Shown: in pieces, positions 7,666 through 16,625 of the stretch | Layout of the letters: every line of letters begins with the position of its first letter | How positions within the stretch are numbered: position 1 is the stretch's first letter | NCBI GenBank assembly: GCA_030263665.1 | Contig: SZPK01000008.1 | Location: 329,531-393,530 of the forward strand | DNA length: 64,000 bases | Direction of reading: 5' to 3' | DNA from: Villigracilis sp024434165 | Lineage (GTDB): Bacteria > Chloroflexota > Anaerolineae > Anaerolineales > Villigracilaceae | The notes under the pieces: model-generated | What the model saw: only the letters and a program-made list of their open reading frames with translations | Databases searched by the model: none | Told to the model about the DNA's origin: nothing | Program-made: the position numbers and the translations under genes

Positions 7666-8721
7666 CTAAAGCGACTTCACGATCTCCTTCACCAACGCAG
7701 GTCCGCGATAGATCAAACCGGTATACACCTGCACCAGCGCCGCCCCGGCATCGAGGCGGCGTTTTGCATCGTCGGGATTCATGATCCCGCCTGCGCTCAC
7801 CACCGGGATTTTCCCGTTCACGCGCTTCACGGTTTGACGAAGAACCGCCTCGCTTCGGACCCGCAGCGGGGCGCCGCTCAACCCGCCTGATTCTCCCCTT
7901 GAGCCCGACCTCAATCCCTCGCGCGCAAGGGTCGTGTTGGTGACGATGATGCCGTCCATCATGGCATGGAGGATGACCTCGATGGCGTCGTCCAATTCGG
8001 AGTCCATCAGGTCCGGCGCGAGTTTGACCAGCACCGGCAGCCGCTTCTGCAAACTCTCCTCCTCCAATTTGCGCTGTGCATGGATTTGGAACAGCAGTCC
8101 TTCCAGCGCCGCCCGTCCCTGCAATTGACGCAGTCCGACCGTGTTGGGCGAACTGACGTTGATGGTCAGGTAATCGGCATAGGGCGAGAAGTTCTGCACG
8201 AGCGCGAGATAATCCAGCACCGCCTCCTCGTTGGGCGTGGATTTGTTCCTGCCGAGGTTGACTCCCAGAATCGTGCTCCTGCGGGCAAGCCAGCGCACGG
8301 CAGGAGAATTTTCCTCGCGCGCCCGATACGCCCGCAGCTGCCTTTCGACGTAGGCTGCGCCTTTGCCGGGAAACCCCATCCGGTTGATGACCGCCTCATC
8401 CTCCGGCAGGCGGAAGACGCGCGGTTTGGGGCTGCCCTCCTGCGCCAGCGGCGTGACCGTGCCAACCTCCACGTGACCGAAGCCCAGCGCCGCGAGTCCG
8501 CGCACGGCGACGCCGTCCTTGTCGTATCCCGCCGCGAGCCCAACCGGATTTTTGAACGTCAGCCCGAAGGCTTTCACCGGCTTGGGTCTGGCATAATACA
8601 AAAGCGATAACAACCAGCGCGCGGGCGGAACATACCCCGCCAGGCGCAAAGCATTAAGCGTGAGGGCATGAGCCCGTTCGGGTTCGAGTCGGAAGAGCAG
8701 CGGGCGGAGGAGGTTATACAA
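7666..8721 (-). CDS. pyrD: Dihydroorotate dehydrogenase (quinone), class 2
   Basis: Membrane-associated flavoenzyme oxidising dihydroorotate to orotate with quinone, step 4 of pyrimidine synthesis. It has 351 residues; the N-terminal helix pair (MYNLLRPLLFRLEPERAH) that docks to the membrane is typical of class 2. FMN/orotate motifs include NPVGLAAGYDKDG, NRMGFPGKG, NVSSPNTVGLRQLQ (with the catalytic Ser of class 2) and VSAGGIMNPDDA. It overlaps the upstream YdeI-like gene by 8 bp, so the two are co-transcribed. The rest of the pathway here (pyrE, pyrF) lies about 50 kb away. Confidence 0.96.
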   Translation of the reverse strand: MYNLLRPLLFRLEPERAHALTLNALRLAGYVPPARWLLSLLYYARPKPVKAFGLTFKNPVGLAAGYDKDGVAVRGLAALGFGHVEVGTVTPLAQEGSPKPRVFRLPEDEAVINRMGFPGKGAAYVERQLRAYRAREENSPAVRWLARRSTILGVNLGRNKSTPNEEAVLDYLALVQNFSPYADYLTINVSSPNTVGLRQLQGRAALEGLLFQIHAQRKLEEESLQKRLPVLVKLAPDLMDSELDDAIEVILHAMMDGIIVTNTTLAREGLRSGSRGESGGLSGAPLRVRSEAVLRQTVKRVNGKIPVVSAGGIMNPDDAKRRLDAGAALVQVYTGLIYRGPALVKEIVKSL

Positions 8722-9190
8722 CAGGCTGCCTTTCCTTTTTTCCCTTCTTCAGCATCGCAACGGTTCGAGCCGCCCGGCGCTCGCGGGTCTCCGGTTTCTT
8801 CGCCTCAGTGATGTACCCGACATACTCCCTTTGGTGAGAATATGGGAGTTTTTCGAAGAACGCCTTCGCCTCCTTCTCGCCTTTGAACGCTTTCTTCAAC
8901 TCGTCCGGGATTTCCACCACACGCGGTTCGGCATCCAATTCCACCGTGACCCGGATCTCATCGCCGAACGACTTCCCGATCTGTTCACGGATGCTTTTCA
9001 GGACGATGAGGATGTGCCGTTCGCCGCCCATGCGCGTCAAAATCCCGCGATAAGCCGCGCCTTCGATATCCGCCCTGATCCTGGGGCGCTTCGAGCCGAG
9101 CGCCTCTTCCACATCGAAGGGAACTTCCACGAACGCCCCGCCCCCGCCCGCGTTCTGGATAACGGCTTTGAAGGTGTGCTTGTTTTTCAT
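8714..9190 (-). CDS. DUF1905/YdeI-like protein
   Basis: A 158-residue soluble protein. The first about 95 residues match the DUF1905 pattern (FKAVIQNAGGGGAFVEVPFDV ... RGILTRMGGERHILIVLKSIREQIGKSFGDEI). The C-terminal part (FFEKLPYSHQREYVGYITEAKKPETRERR) is the YdeI/OmdA-like segment, linked in some bacteria to stress or bacteriocin tolerance. The biochemical role is not known. The ATG at 9190 has GAGG upstream. It forms an overlapping pair with pyrD. Confidence 0.85.
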   Translation of the reverse strand: MKNKHTFKAVIQNAGGGGAFVEVPFDVEEALGSKRPRIRADIEGAAYRGILTRMGGERHILIVLKSIREQIGKSFGDEIRVTVELDAEPRVVEIPDELKKAFKGEKEAKAFFEKLPYSHQREYVGYITEAKKPETRERRAARTVAMLKKGKKERQPVV

Positions 9191-9235
9191 AAGAACCTCG
9201 AATCGAATTTTAGCATGCGGGCGGGGCAGACGCTC

Positions 9236-11215
9236 CTACTCGCTCAAATCAACCGGCTCGCCGCCGTATTCGCCGGTGACGCGCAGGGAGCCGTCGCCGC
9301 TGCGGGTGTAGGTGAGCGTGCCGTCCCTATCTCCCGTCACCGTTACATCGAGGGTGAAGGTGTCTTCGTCGAAGTTTTGGGAACCGCTGCCGGTGAGGAC
9401 AAAGCCCTCTATGAAGGAGCAGTTGTCGAGTTGGAAGGAAGCGCCGGGCTCCGTCCCCTCGAAGGCGATGGAACCGCCGAAGGCGCATCCGACAGCGAGG
9501 GATTCCACTCCATCCCAATAATAATATTCCGGCAGGTAGTAAATTTCATTATCGAGCGCGTAGAAGACCTCCAACAGGTTCGCAGACTCGGAGACACTCA
9601 ACGGCAGGAGCGGGACGAATTCACTGACCACCGCCCCCTCGCAGGCGGTTTCGCGCCGGGGCGGAAGTTCGCCATCCACGAGGAAGTTCGTCACGAGGTC
9701 GTCAATACACGAAACGCCGCGCCCAAAGATGACATGCGGACCGCCCGCCTGTGTGATGAGGTAGGCGTTGGGCAGACGGCTGAACACAGTTTGCCCGTTT
9801 GAAACCGGCGTGGCGGGGTCGGCTTCGGCGGCAAGGACCAGGGTCGGGATATCCGCCGTCAGCGGAGCGGGACGCGCGGTATCGGTATTTTCGGAGCGCC
9901 AAAATACGCAGGGCAGGTCGCCGTAGAAAATGGAGGAGAAGTGAGGCAGGCTGGCGTCCAGTTCATCGCCCGCGCGCAGGTAGGCTTCGGCGCGCTCCTC
10001 CGGCGTGCCGCTGAAGTAGGTATAGTCCTGACATTCCACACCGTAATAGACCGCGTCGGAATAGGAGGGATCGGGAATTGCCGCAAGGGTTTCGGGGTCG
10101 AGCGAGAAGGCGTTGTACAAAATGCGCGCCATGGGGACGATGTCTTTACTGCGTGAGTACGCTGCCAGCGCGCGCAGAAAGATCATGCGGGAATCTTCCG
10201 AATACAAATAGGACGCGGCGCTGCTTTCGAGGTCGGAGAAGGTAAACATGCGCTCCTCGAACCGCCCGCTTGGGCGCGGGAAGTCGAAGGCGATGGGCGC
10301 CTGTTTCAGCGTCTGCGCCAGTTGGTCGTATGCGGCAACGGCATCGCCGCCGCCCATGCTTTCGGCGCAGAGATCGTCGTCGTTGCAGGCTTGCAGGGTT
10401 GCGGCAAGCACGTCGCTGAACGCCTGCGCCTGCACGGCAAGGAACTCCGTGCCTGAAAGCGTGAGGTCCACCGTGCCGTCGAGGATCAAACCGGCGAGCC
10501 GGTCGGGATGCGCGGCGGCGTAGGTCTGCGCGTATTGCGTGCCGTAACTTTCGCCGTACAGCCAGATTTTTTCATCGCCGAACAAAACGCGCAGGGCTTC
10601 GAGGTCCTCCACCGCCTGCGCCGTGCCGAGATACGGGAGCATTTCGGGGTTCCCCATCTCCGCCGCACAATCGGATGCAAAACGGCGCGCGGCATCCACA
10701 GCGGCGCGCTCGCCTTCGGGCGTGGCAGCGTCTATTTCGGTGAGGTAAAACTCAGCCGCCGCCTCGGCGCACTGCAGGTTTCCAGACATCCCCACGCCGC
10801 GCTGGTCGAAGAACACGATATCGAAATGCTCGGGAATCGCGGGGTCGAAGGATGCGGTGTACGCATCCGCGCTGGCGAGTCCCGCCGAGCCGGGTCCGCC
10901 TGTGGCGGTAACGAACATGCCCTTGCGTTCGCCCGAAGCGGGGAGGACGGCAAAGACGACGTCCATCGTGCGGGAATCATTGGAATCGAAATGATTCAGC
11001 GGCACGGTGATGGTGACGCAGGTAAAGTCGCTCTCCGGGCAGGGAGCCCCGCCGAGTCTTTCCAGACGGGTAACTGTATCCTCGACCCCAGCCTCCGTTT
11101 CGCCGACGGTTGGTTCGACCGCGTCTGTGGGCGCTTCTGGAGTGGTTAGGGTCACTGCCGCGCACGCCTGCAGGATGAACGAAAGAATCGCAATGCCGGT
11201 AAAGATCTTTTTCAT
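9236..11215 (-). CDS. Secreted alpha/beta-hydrolase lipoprotein, tripeptidyl-aminopeptidase (S33/TAP)-like
   Basis: A 659-residue exported protein with a lipobox (SFILQAC), so it is probably anchored outside the membrane by Cys17. It shows the SCO7095/TAP-like layout: GGPGSAGLA oxyanion region, FFDQRGVGMSG, the nucleophile elbow GESYGTQYA, and a C-terminal TAP segment LVLAAEADPATPV...GGPHVIFG that supplies the Asp and His. About 110 further residues after this (from about 550) form a beta-rich extension I cannot name. Likely substrates are peptides or esters. The start ATG has GGAGAG upstream. It is followed on the same strand by nothing closely coupled. Confidence 0.88.
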   Translation of the reverse strand: MKKIFTGIAILSFILQACAAVTLTTPEAPTDAVEPTVGETEAGVEDTVTRLERLGGAPCPESDFTCVTITVPLNHFDSNDSRTMDVVFAVLPASGERKGMFVTATGGPGSAGLASADAYTASFDPAIPEHFDIVFFDQRGVGMSGNLQCAEAAAEFYLTEIDAATPEGERAAVDAARRFASDCAAEMGNPEMLPYLGTAQAVEDLEALRVLFGDEKIWLYGESYGTQYAQTYAAAHPDRLAGLILDGTVDLTLSGTEFLAVQAQAFSDVLAATLQACNDDDLCAESMGGGDAVAAYDQLAQTLKQAPIAFDFPRPSGRFEERMFTFSDLESSAASYLYSEDSRMIFLRALAAYSRSKDIVPMARILYNAFSLDPETLAAIPDPSYSDAVYYGVECQDYTYFSGTPEERAEAYLRAGDELDASLPHFSSIFYGDLPCVFWRSENTDTARPAPLTADIPTLVLAAEADPATPVSNGQTVFSRLPNAYLITQAGGPHVIFGRGVSCIDDLVTNFLVDGELPPRRETACEGAVVSEFVPLLPLSVSESANLLEVFYALDNEIYYLPEYYYWDGVESLAVGCAFGGSIAFEGTEPGASFQLDNCSFIEGFVLTGSGSQNFDEDTFTLDVTVTGDRDGTLTYTRSGDGSLRVTGEYGGEPVDLSE

Positions 11216-11257
11216 TTTCTCTCCATGGATAACTTGCTGCCAGTTTATGAGGACGGC

Positions 11258-12304
11258 TCACGCAGGAAACACCGCCTCGAGCGCGCGCGGAAGTTCATCC
11301 CGCCAGAAGGTGTAGTTGTGACCCGCCGGCGCCTCGCGGAAGATAACATTGTATCCGTTATTTTGAAGCAGCGGCTGGATGCGGCGGTTGTCTTCCAGCA
11401 GCCAGTCGAAGTGACCGATGTCCATCCAGATTTTGATTTCACGCGATATCTTCGCGCGAATCAAATCCACCGCCACGAAATCCCGCCCTTCCAACCCGAA
11501 CACGGACGATTGAGCAATCACCTTGCCGAATACTTCCGGCATCCGCAAGCCCGTGTACACGGACATCAATCCGCTGAAGGATGCGCCCAGCACGCCATAC
11601 GCGCCGCGCCTGGTTTTGATGTCAATCAGGTTCAATTTTTTCGCCGCAAACGGCAGGATGGAATGTTCCAGCGTCATCAGTGTCGCATCGGAACAGGCAT
11701 ATTCCACAGCGCGGCGGTCGCCGCCGTTTTGCAGGAATGCCATTGCAATCGGCTGGATGCGCTTCTCGTGGATGAGGTTATCCACGATGATGTTGAGGCT
11801 GGCGCGCTTGAGATAATCCGTGCCGTCGTAGACGAGCAGGAGCGGAACCGGTTGTTTGACCGGCGGTTGGTAGAGATGCAATTCACGTTTGCCGTTATCC
11901 TGAAGCAGCCACGCATCCACGAGGTGACGTGTCACCCGTCCGCTGGGGATGCCTTTACGCTTGACCGCATACGGGGTCGGCGACGCCCCGGGCATGTAGA
12001 AAAAGTGATTGTATGCATTCACGCCGTTGAAGACCGACTGTTTGCTCAACGGGTCTTTGAGGCGCTTCTTCGTGCGCGGGTCGAGGAAGGCGTATTCGAG
12101 ATAGGCGGCGGAATCCAGTTCGAGGGTGAAGGTCCACAGGTCGGGGGCAGCGCGCTTCATTTTTTGCGGGTTGTTCTCCCACTGGTGGATATCGTCAATG
12201 AAATACGGCGCGGATTTCCCCTTCCATACGAAGGTGACGCGGTTGCCTTCGATGACGGGATTTCCGTTTGTGCGGGCGATTTGGAGGAGGGGATGGGTGG
12301 GCAT
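11258..12304 (-). CDS. Enterochelin-esterase-like hydrolase
   Basis: A 348-residue protein with two parts. The N-terminal 100 residues are an Ig-like/CBM48-like module (VTFVWKGKSAPYFIDDIHQW). The rest is an esterase D/Fes-type alpha/beta hydrolase with LLLVYDGTDYL, nucleophile elbow GASFSGLMS and catalytic His in GHNYTFW. No signal peptide is visible, so it should act in the cytoplasm. The family includes siderophore esterases, but nothing nearby points to siderophores. It lies between dnaE (upstream, same strand) and the secreted hydrolase gene. Confidence 0.87.
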   Translation of the reverse strand: MPTHPLLQIARTNGNPVIEGNRVTFVWKGKSAPYFIDDIHQWENNPQKMKRAAPDLWTFTLELDSAAYLEYAFLDPRTKKRLKDPLSKQSVFNGVNAYNHFFYMPGASPTPYAVKRKGIPSGRVTRHLVDAWLLQDNGKRELHLYQPPVKQPVPLLLVYDGTDYLKRASLNIIVDNLIHEKRIQPIAMAFLQNGGDRRAVEYACSDATLMTLEHSILPFAAKKLNLIDIKTRRGAYGVLGASFSGLMSVYTGLRMPEVFGKVIAQSSVFGLEGRDFVAVDLIRAKISREIKIWMDIGHFDWLLEDNRRIQPLLQNNGYNVIFREAPAGHNYTFWRDELPRALEAVFPA

Positions 12305-12396
12305 GCCCCCATTTTACGACTCTCCGCGCATTGCTGGCAGTGAAAACAAGCCGCGCCAATTTCCGAAACTTCGAGACCCGCCCGGTTTGTGAACGG

Positions 12397-15300
12397 CTAC
12401 TGAAACGTAATCTCTTCCACGCGCCAGGTCTCTTCACCCATGAGCTTCTTCAGGCGTTCGAGCAGTTCGGGGCAGATGCGCGTGGTGTCGTTGGGGAAGT
12501 CAATCAGGTGTCCCTTGCCGTTCTCGAAGATCTGAAAGCTGAACTTGTCGCGTCCGTGATACGAGATGAGCGTGCCATAAAGGGTCTTGATGCGGCGCTT
12601 GTCGCGTTCCTTGTCGCCGGTGGGACGCAGGATGATGGTGATCTGCCTGGGCGGGTGATCCTTGTCCTTGTTCTCCCGGGCAAGCGGAACATACAGCGAC
12701 GGAATGACCGCTTCATCCCGATCTTCGAGTGGGTTCACCACCCCAGCCTGAGTCAACGCCTCGACGGCGCGAGCCACCAGCGGGGGAGTCACCGGTTCAT
12801 CTTTCTTGAACTTCGGCGCAGGTTTCGCGGCGATGGCGGCATCTTCGAACGAGGGCTGCCACTCGGTCTCCCAGCCTTCGGGGAAGTTTTCGGGCGGCGG
12901 GGGCATGTCGTCACCCCTCTCTGTCTCCTCAAATTCCCCTGAAATTTGGGGGGATGCAAGGGGGGTATAAGATGGCACGGGTTCAGCCGTTTGGTAGGTC
13001 ACGCTTGCTGCGTGACTTTCTTGCTTGGGGGTGTCTGTCACGCTCAAAGCGTGACCTACGGGATTCGCTTTCGGCGTGGGATTCTGTCTGGGTATTGCGG
13101 CAGGCTTCGGCTGAGTCTGAGGCGACTCCGGGCGGCGGGGGGATTGAGATTCGCTGCGAGCGAGGAGCGGCTTGGGTGCCGCATCCGCTTTGAGCGTTGA
13201 ATCCTCCGCCGCTGTCGTCACTTTGATTTCGGTTCTGACCGTATCCACCAAAATCTTGGGCGGGGTCGAGCCCTGGTCCACTTTGCCTTCGACGATGATG
13301 ATCTGCCCGACGATCATTTTGTCTTTGGATTGCTCCCAGGTCCTGGGGAAGAGCACGAGTTCGACCGTGCCCTGGATGTCTTCGATCTGGACGAAGCCCA
13401 TGGGCTTGCCCGTTTTGGTGGTGTAGGGGCGCACGCCGGTGATGAGACCCGCGACGCGGACTTTTTCTTCGTGACCGGCTTCGGCAAGTTGACCCGTGAA
13501 GTAACTGACGATCTGCGCGAGTGTGGCTTGGTATTCGTTGAGCGGATGGTCGGAGATGTAGAGACCGATGAGTTCGCGCTCCCAGTTGAGCGTTTCGCGT
13601 TTGTCCACGTCTTTGACTTCGGGCAGGTGGATTTCTTCGACCACACCGGTGGTCGTGCCGAAGAGGCTCATTTGCCCGACATCGGCGGCGCGGAAGTGGT
13701 TGCTGGAGATGGCGACGATGCGGTCGAGCGCGGCGAGGAGCGAAGCGCGGTTGCCAAACGAATCGAGGGCGCCAACCTTGATGAGACATTCGAGCGAGCG
13801 CTTGCCGACGGAACGCAGGTCTACGCGGCGGGCGAAATCGTTGAGGTCGGTGAATTTGCCGTTGGCGAGGCGTTCGTCAATGATGGGCTGGACGGCGTTC
13901 TGACCGACGTTCTTGATGGCGCCCAAACCGAAGCGGATGTGGGGCTTGCCGTCAATATCTTCGATGCTGAAGTCCCATTCGGAGGCGTTGATGTCTGGCT
14001 GCAATACGGGTACGCCCATGCTGCGGGCATCGGCAACATAGAAGGCGACCTTTTCGGTCTGCCCAGCCGAAGCGGACATGAGCGCGGTCATATATTCGGC
14101 GGGGTAGTGGGCTTTGAGGTAGGCGGTCTGGACGGCGATCACACCGTAATCGGCGGCGTGAGATTTGTTGAAGCCATACCTTGCGAATTCTTCCCAATCG
14201 GCGTAGATGGCTTCGGCGGTTTCCTGCGTCATGCCTTTTTCCACCGCGCCTTTGACGAACTTGTTGCGGTGCTTTTCGATGTCTTCTTTTTTCTTCTTCG
14301 AGATCGCCTTGCGCAGTTCATCCGACTCGGAGGGCGTGTACCCGGCGAGTTCCACCGCGGCGCGCATCAGTTGTTCCTGGTAGACGGGAATGCCGAAGGT
14401 GTCTTTGAAGATCGGCTCCATGGCGGGGTGGAGATAGGAGACCTCCGCTTCGCCGTGCATGCGTGCGATGTAATCGGGGATGAATTGCATGGGTCCCGGG
14501 CGGTACAGCGCGACCATCGCAATGATGTTATCGAGGTTCTTCGGCTTCATCTGGACGAGCCAGCGCGTCATGCCGCCGCCTTCCACCTGGAATACGCCGG
14601 CGGTTTGCCCTGCGCCCATCAACTCGAATGATTTCGGGTCATCAATGGGGATATTGGTTAAATCAAATTTGATTCCATGCCGTTTGTAGATCAGGTCACA
14701 GGCACGCGCCATCACGGTCAGCGTGATGAGACCGAGGAAGTCCACCTTCAACATGCCGAGCGAGTCAAGAATGCCCATTTCGAACTGGGTCACCGACTTG
14801 ATGGGCGTTTCCTCCGAGCCGGAGGTCGGGCGGTGAAGCGGCAGGTATTCGATGATGGGCTTGTCTGAGATGACCACACCCGCCGCGTGCGTGCCTGCGT
14901 TGCGCACCGTCCCCTCCATTTTGGCGGCAAGGTCAATCACTTCGCGCATCTGCGGGTTTTTGTTGTAGATTTCCTTGAACTCGGGCACCGCCATCGCGTC
15001 TTCCATGGTGGTGTTGCGCCCCGAAACGAACGGGACCAGTTTGGTGACCCGATCCACTTCGGAGAGGGGCACTTCCATCACGCGCGCCACATCGCGGATG
15101 GCGGCTTTCGCCCCCATGGTGCCAAAGGTGATGATCTGCGCGACCTTGTCCGAGCCGTATTTGCGCGCGCAGTATTCGAGCATTTCGTGGCGGCGGTCGT
15201 CGCGGAAATCGAGGTCAATATCGGGCATGGAGATGCGCCCGGGATTGAGGAAGCGCTCGAAGATGAGCGAATGTTCGAGCGGGTCCACCATCGTGATTTC

Positions 15301-16410
15301 GAGCGTGTACGCGATGATCGAACCAGCCGCCGAGCCGCGGGCGTTGTACCAGATTCCGTTGTCGCGGGCGAAGCGGCACAAATCCCACACGATGAGGAAG
15401 TAGGCGTCGAATCCCATTTCGTGGACGACTTTAAGTTCGTAATCGAGTCTTTCGCGGACCTTGGGGCTGGCTGCGTCGTCCCCGTAGCGTTTCCCCGCTC
15501 CAGCCTCGCACAGCGAGCGCAGGTAACTTTCCGCGGTGTAGCCTTCCGGGACCGGGAATTCGGGCAGGTGATAGCCCTTGAAGCCGAGGTCCACATTGCA
15601 GCGTTCGGCGATCAGCAGCGTGTTCGACAGCGCCTCAGGCACTTCGGCAAAGAGGCGGCTCATCTCCGCGGGCGAACGCAGGAAGTAGGAGTCATCGGTC
15701 ATGCGCATGCGTTCGGGGTCGTTGAACGTGGAGTTGGTTTGAATCGCAAGCAGGATGTCCTGCAAGCGCGCGTCTTCCTGATTGATGTAATGCACGTCGT
15801 TGGTGGCGATGTAACGGGACGAATACCGCGCGCCCAGTTCCAGCAGTTTTTTGTTCAGGTCGGTGATCTCTTTGATGTTGTGGTGCTGGAGTTCGACGAA
15901 GAAACGGTCGGGACCGAAAACATCGTAATACCAGTTCCAGCGGCGGACGGCTTTTTCGGGGTTTTCTTCGAGCAGGGCGCGCGGAATCTCCGCCGACATA
16001 CAGCCCGAAGTACAGATCAGCCCTTCGGAGTGAGCCGCCAAAAACTCGTGGTCAATGCGGGGGTAATAATAGAAGCCCTCCATCTGGGCAGCGGACGCGA
16101 TTTTCAGGAGGTTTTTGTATCCCGTTTCATTTTCCGCCAGCAGGAGCAGGTGCGAAGAGGTGCGGTCGAGTTTGGAGTCCCTGTCCTTCATGCCGCGCGC
16201 TGCCATGTAGGCTTCCAAGCCGATGATGGGCTTGACGCCAGCCTCCTTTGCGGCTTTGTAGAAATCAATCACGCCGAACATCGTGCCGTGGTCGGTGATG
16301 GCGACGGCGGGCATGTCCATTTCCTTGACGCGCCTGACCAGCTTTCTGATGTTCGAGAAGCCGTCGAGCAGGGAATATTCAGTGTGGACGTGGAGGTGGG
16401 CGAAGGACAT
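12397..16410 (-). CDS. dnaE: DNA polymerase III alpha subunit
   Basis: Replicative polymerase of 1337 residues. It starts with a PHP domain (HLHVHTEYSLLDG; AITDHGTMFG). The palm has the catalytic Asp pair in PDIDLDF (residues 396-402). Finger, helix-hairpin-helix and beta-clamp-binding regions follow, then an OB fold (VRVAGLITGVRPYTTKTGK, about 985-1070). A long Pro-rich linker (about 1085-1230) precedes a C-terminal domain ending VEEITFQ. Within the linker, residues about 1118-1139 come from an inserted palindromic repeat. No clear ribosome-binding site precedes the ATG at 16410; instead a short-repeat cluster does. Confidence 0.97.
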   Translation of the reverse strand: MSFAHLHVHTEYSLLDGFSNIRKLVRRVKEMDMPAVAITDHGTMFGVIDFYKAAKEAGVKPIIGLEAYMAARGMKDRDSKLDRTSSHLLLLAENETGYKNLLKIASAAQMEGFYYYPRIDHEFLAAHSEGLICTSGCMSAEIPRALLEENPEKAVRRWNWYYDVFGPDRFFVELQHHNIKEITDLNKKLLELGARYSSRYIATNDVHYINQEDARLQDILLAIQTNSTFNDPERMRMTDDSYFLRSPAEMSRLFAEVPEALSNTLLIAERCNVDLGFKGYHLPEFPVPEGYTAESYLRSLCEAGAGKRYGDDAASPKVRERLDYELKVVHEMGFDAYFLIVWDLCRFARDNGIWYNARGSAAGSIIAYTLEITMVDPLEHSLIFERFLNPGRISMPDIDLDFRDDRRHEMLEYCARKYGSDKVAQIITFGTMGAKAAIRDVARVMEVPLSEVDRVTKLVPFVSGRNTTMEDAMAVPEFKEIYNKNPQMREVIDLAAKMEGTVRNAGTHAAGVVISDKPIIEYLPLHRPTSGSEETPIKSVTQFEMGILDSLGMLKVDFLGLITLTVMARACDLIYKRHGIKFDLTNIPIDDPKSFELMGAGQTAGVFQVEGGGMTRWLVQMKPKNLDNIIAMVALYRPGPMQFIPDYIARMHGEAEVSYLHPAMEPIFKDTFGIPVYQEQLMRAAVELAGYTPSESDELRKAISKKKKEDIEKHRNKFVKGAVEKGMTQETAEAIYADWEEFARYGFNKSHAADYGVIAVQTAYLKAHYPAEYMTALMSASAGQTEKVAFYVADARSMGVPVLQPDINASEWDFSIEDIDGKPHIRFGLGAIKNVGQNAVQPIIDERLANGKFTDLNDFARRVDLRSVGKRSLECLIKVGALDSFGNRASLLAALDRIVAISSNHFRAADVGQMSLFGTTTGVVEEIHLPEVKDVDKRETLNWERELIGLYISDHPLNEYQATLAQIVSYFTGQLAEAGHEEKVRVAGLITGVRPYTTKTGKPMGFVQIEDIQGTVELVLFPRTWEQSKDKMIVGQIIIVEGKVDQGSTPPKILVDTVRTEIKVTTAAEDSTLKADAAPKPLLARSESQSPRRPESPQTQPKPAAIPRQNPTPKANPVGHALSVTDTPKQESHAASVTYQTAEPVPSYTPLASPQISGEFEETERGDDMPPPPENFPEGWETEWQPSFEDAAIAAKPAPKFKKDEPVTPPLVARAVEALTQAGVVNPLEDRDEAVIPSLYVPLARENKDKDHPPRQITIILRPTGDKERDKRRIKTLYGTLISYHGRDKFSFQIFENGKGHLIDFPNDTTRICPELLERLKKLMGEETWRVEEITFQ
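12994..13059. repeat. GTAGGTCACGCTT palindromic repeat inside dnaE
   Basis: The ends are GTAGGTCACGCTTG and CAAAGCGTGACCTAC, with two further GTCACGC/GCGTGAC half-units inside, so the 66-bp block is palindromic. Its exact arms recur as an intergenic 27-bp palindrome at 47328-47354. In dnaE it is read in frame as part of the linker. Confidence 0.75.
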
Positions 16411-16427
16411 GGTCTGTTTGTCGAGTA

Positions 16428-16505
16428 GTTAGTTGGTCGCCTGGTCACATAGTCTACTGGTTTGACTAAACGACTATCAGACTATGTAACTACAAGACTA
16501 AACGG
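16428..16505. repeat. TAGTC/GACTA-type short repeat cluster before dnaE
   Basis: Degenerate units such as AGTAGTTAGT, CATAGTCTACTGG, GACTAAACGACTATCAGACTATG and AAGACTAAACG are packed together. They occupy the place where a dnaE promoter and ribosome-binding site would be expected. The remainder of the 16411-16625 gap shows no gene. Confidence 0.5.
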
Positions 16506-16625
16506 CATTATAGCACGCATGTTCAGGTTATTCCCCTACGGGCGGCTTAAAGTTTTGCAGCAAAAAAACGGGCTTGATGTGTAACGCCGGGATGCCGCCG
16601 CCCAACTCCCGAAGTGTGAATGCAG

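Noticed and set aside
7368..7784. Open frame encoding repeated CSKNTPASRLTPELYGIRE-type units
   Set aside because: It is only the translation of the tandem DNA repeat; other frames through the array are also open and it runs into antisense pyrD.
14887..16428. 513-codon plus-strand frame opposite dnaE
   Set aside because: Shadow frame; the product is Arg/His/Val-rich without any recognisable domain, while the other strand encodes the DnaE PHP and palm regions.
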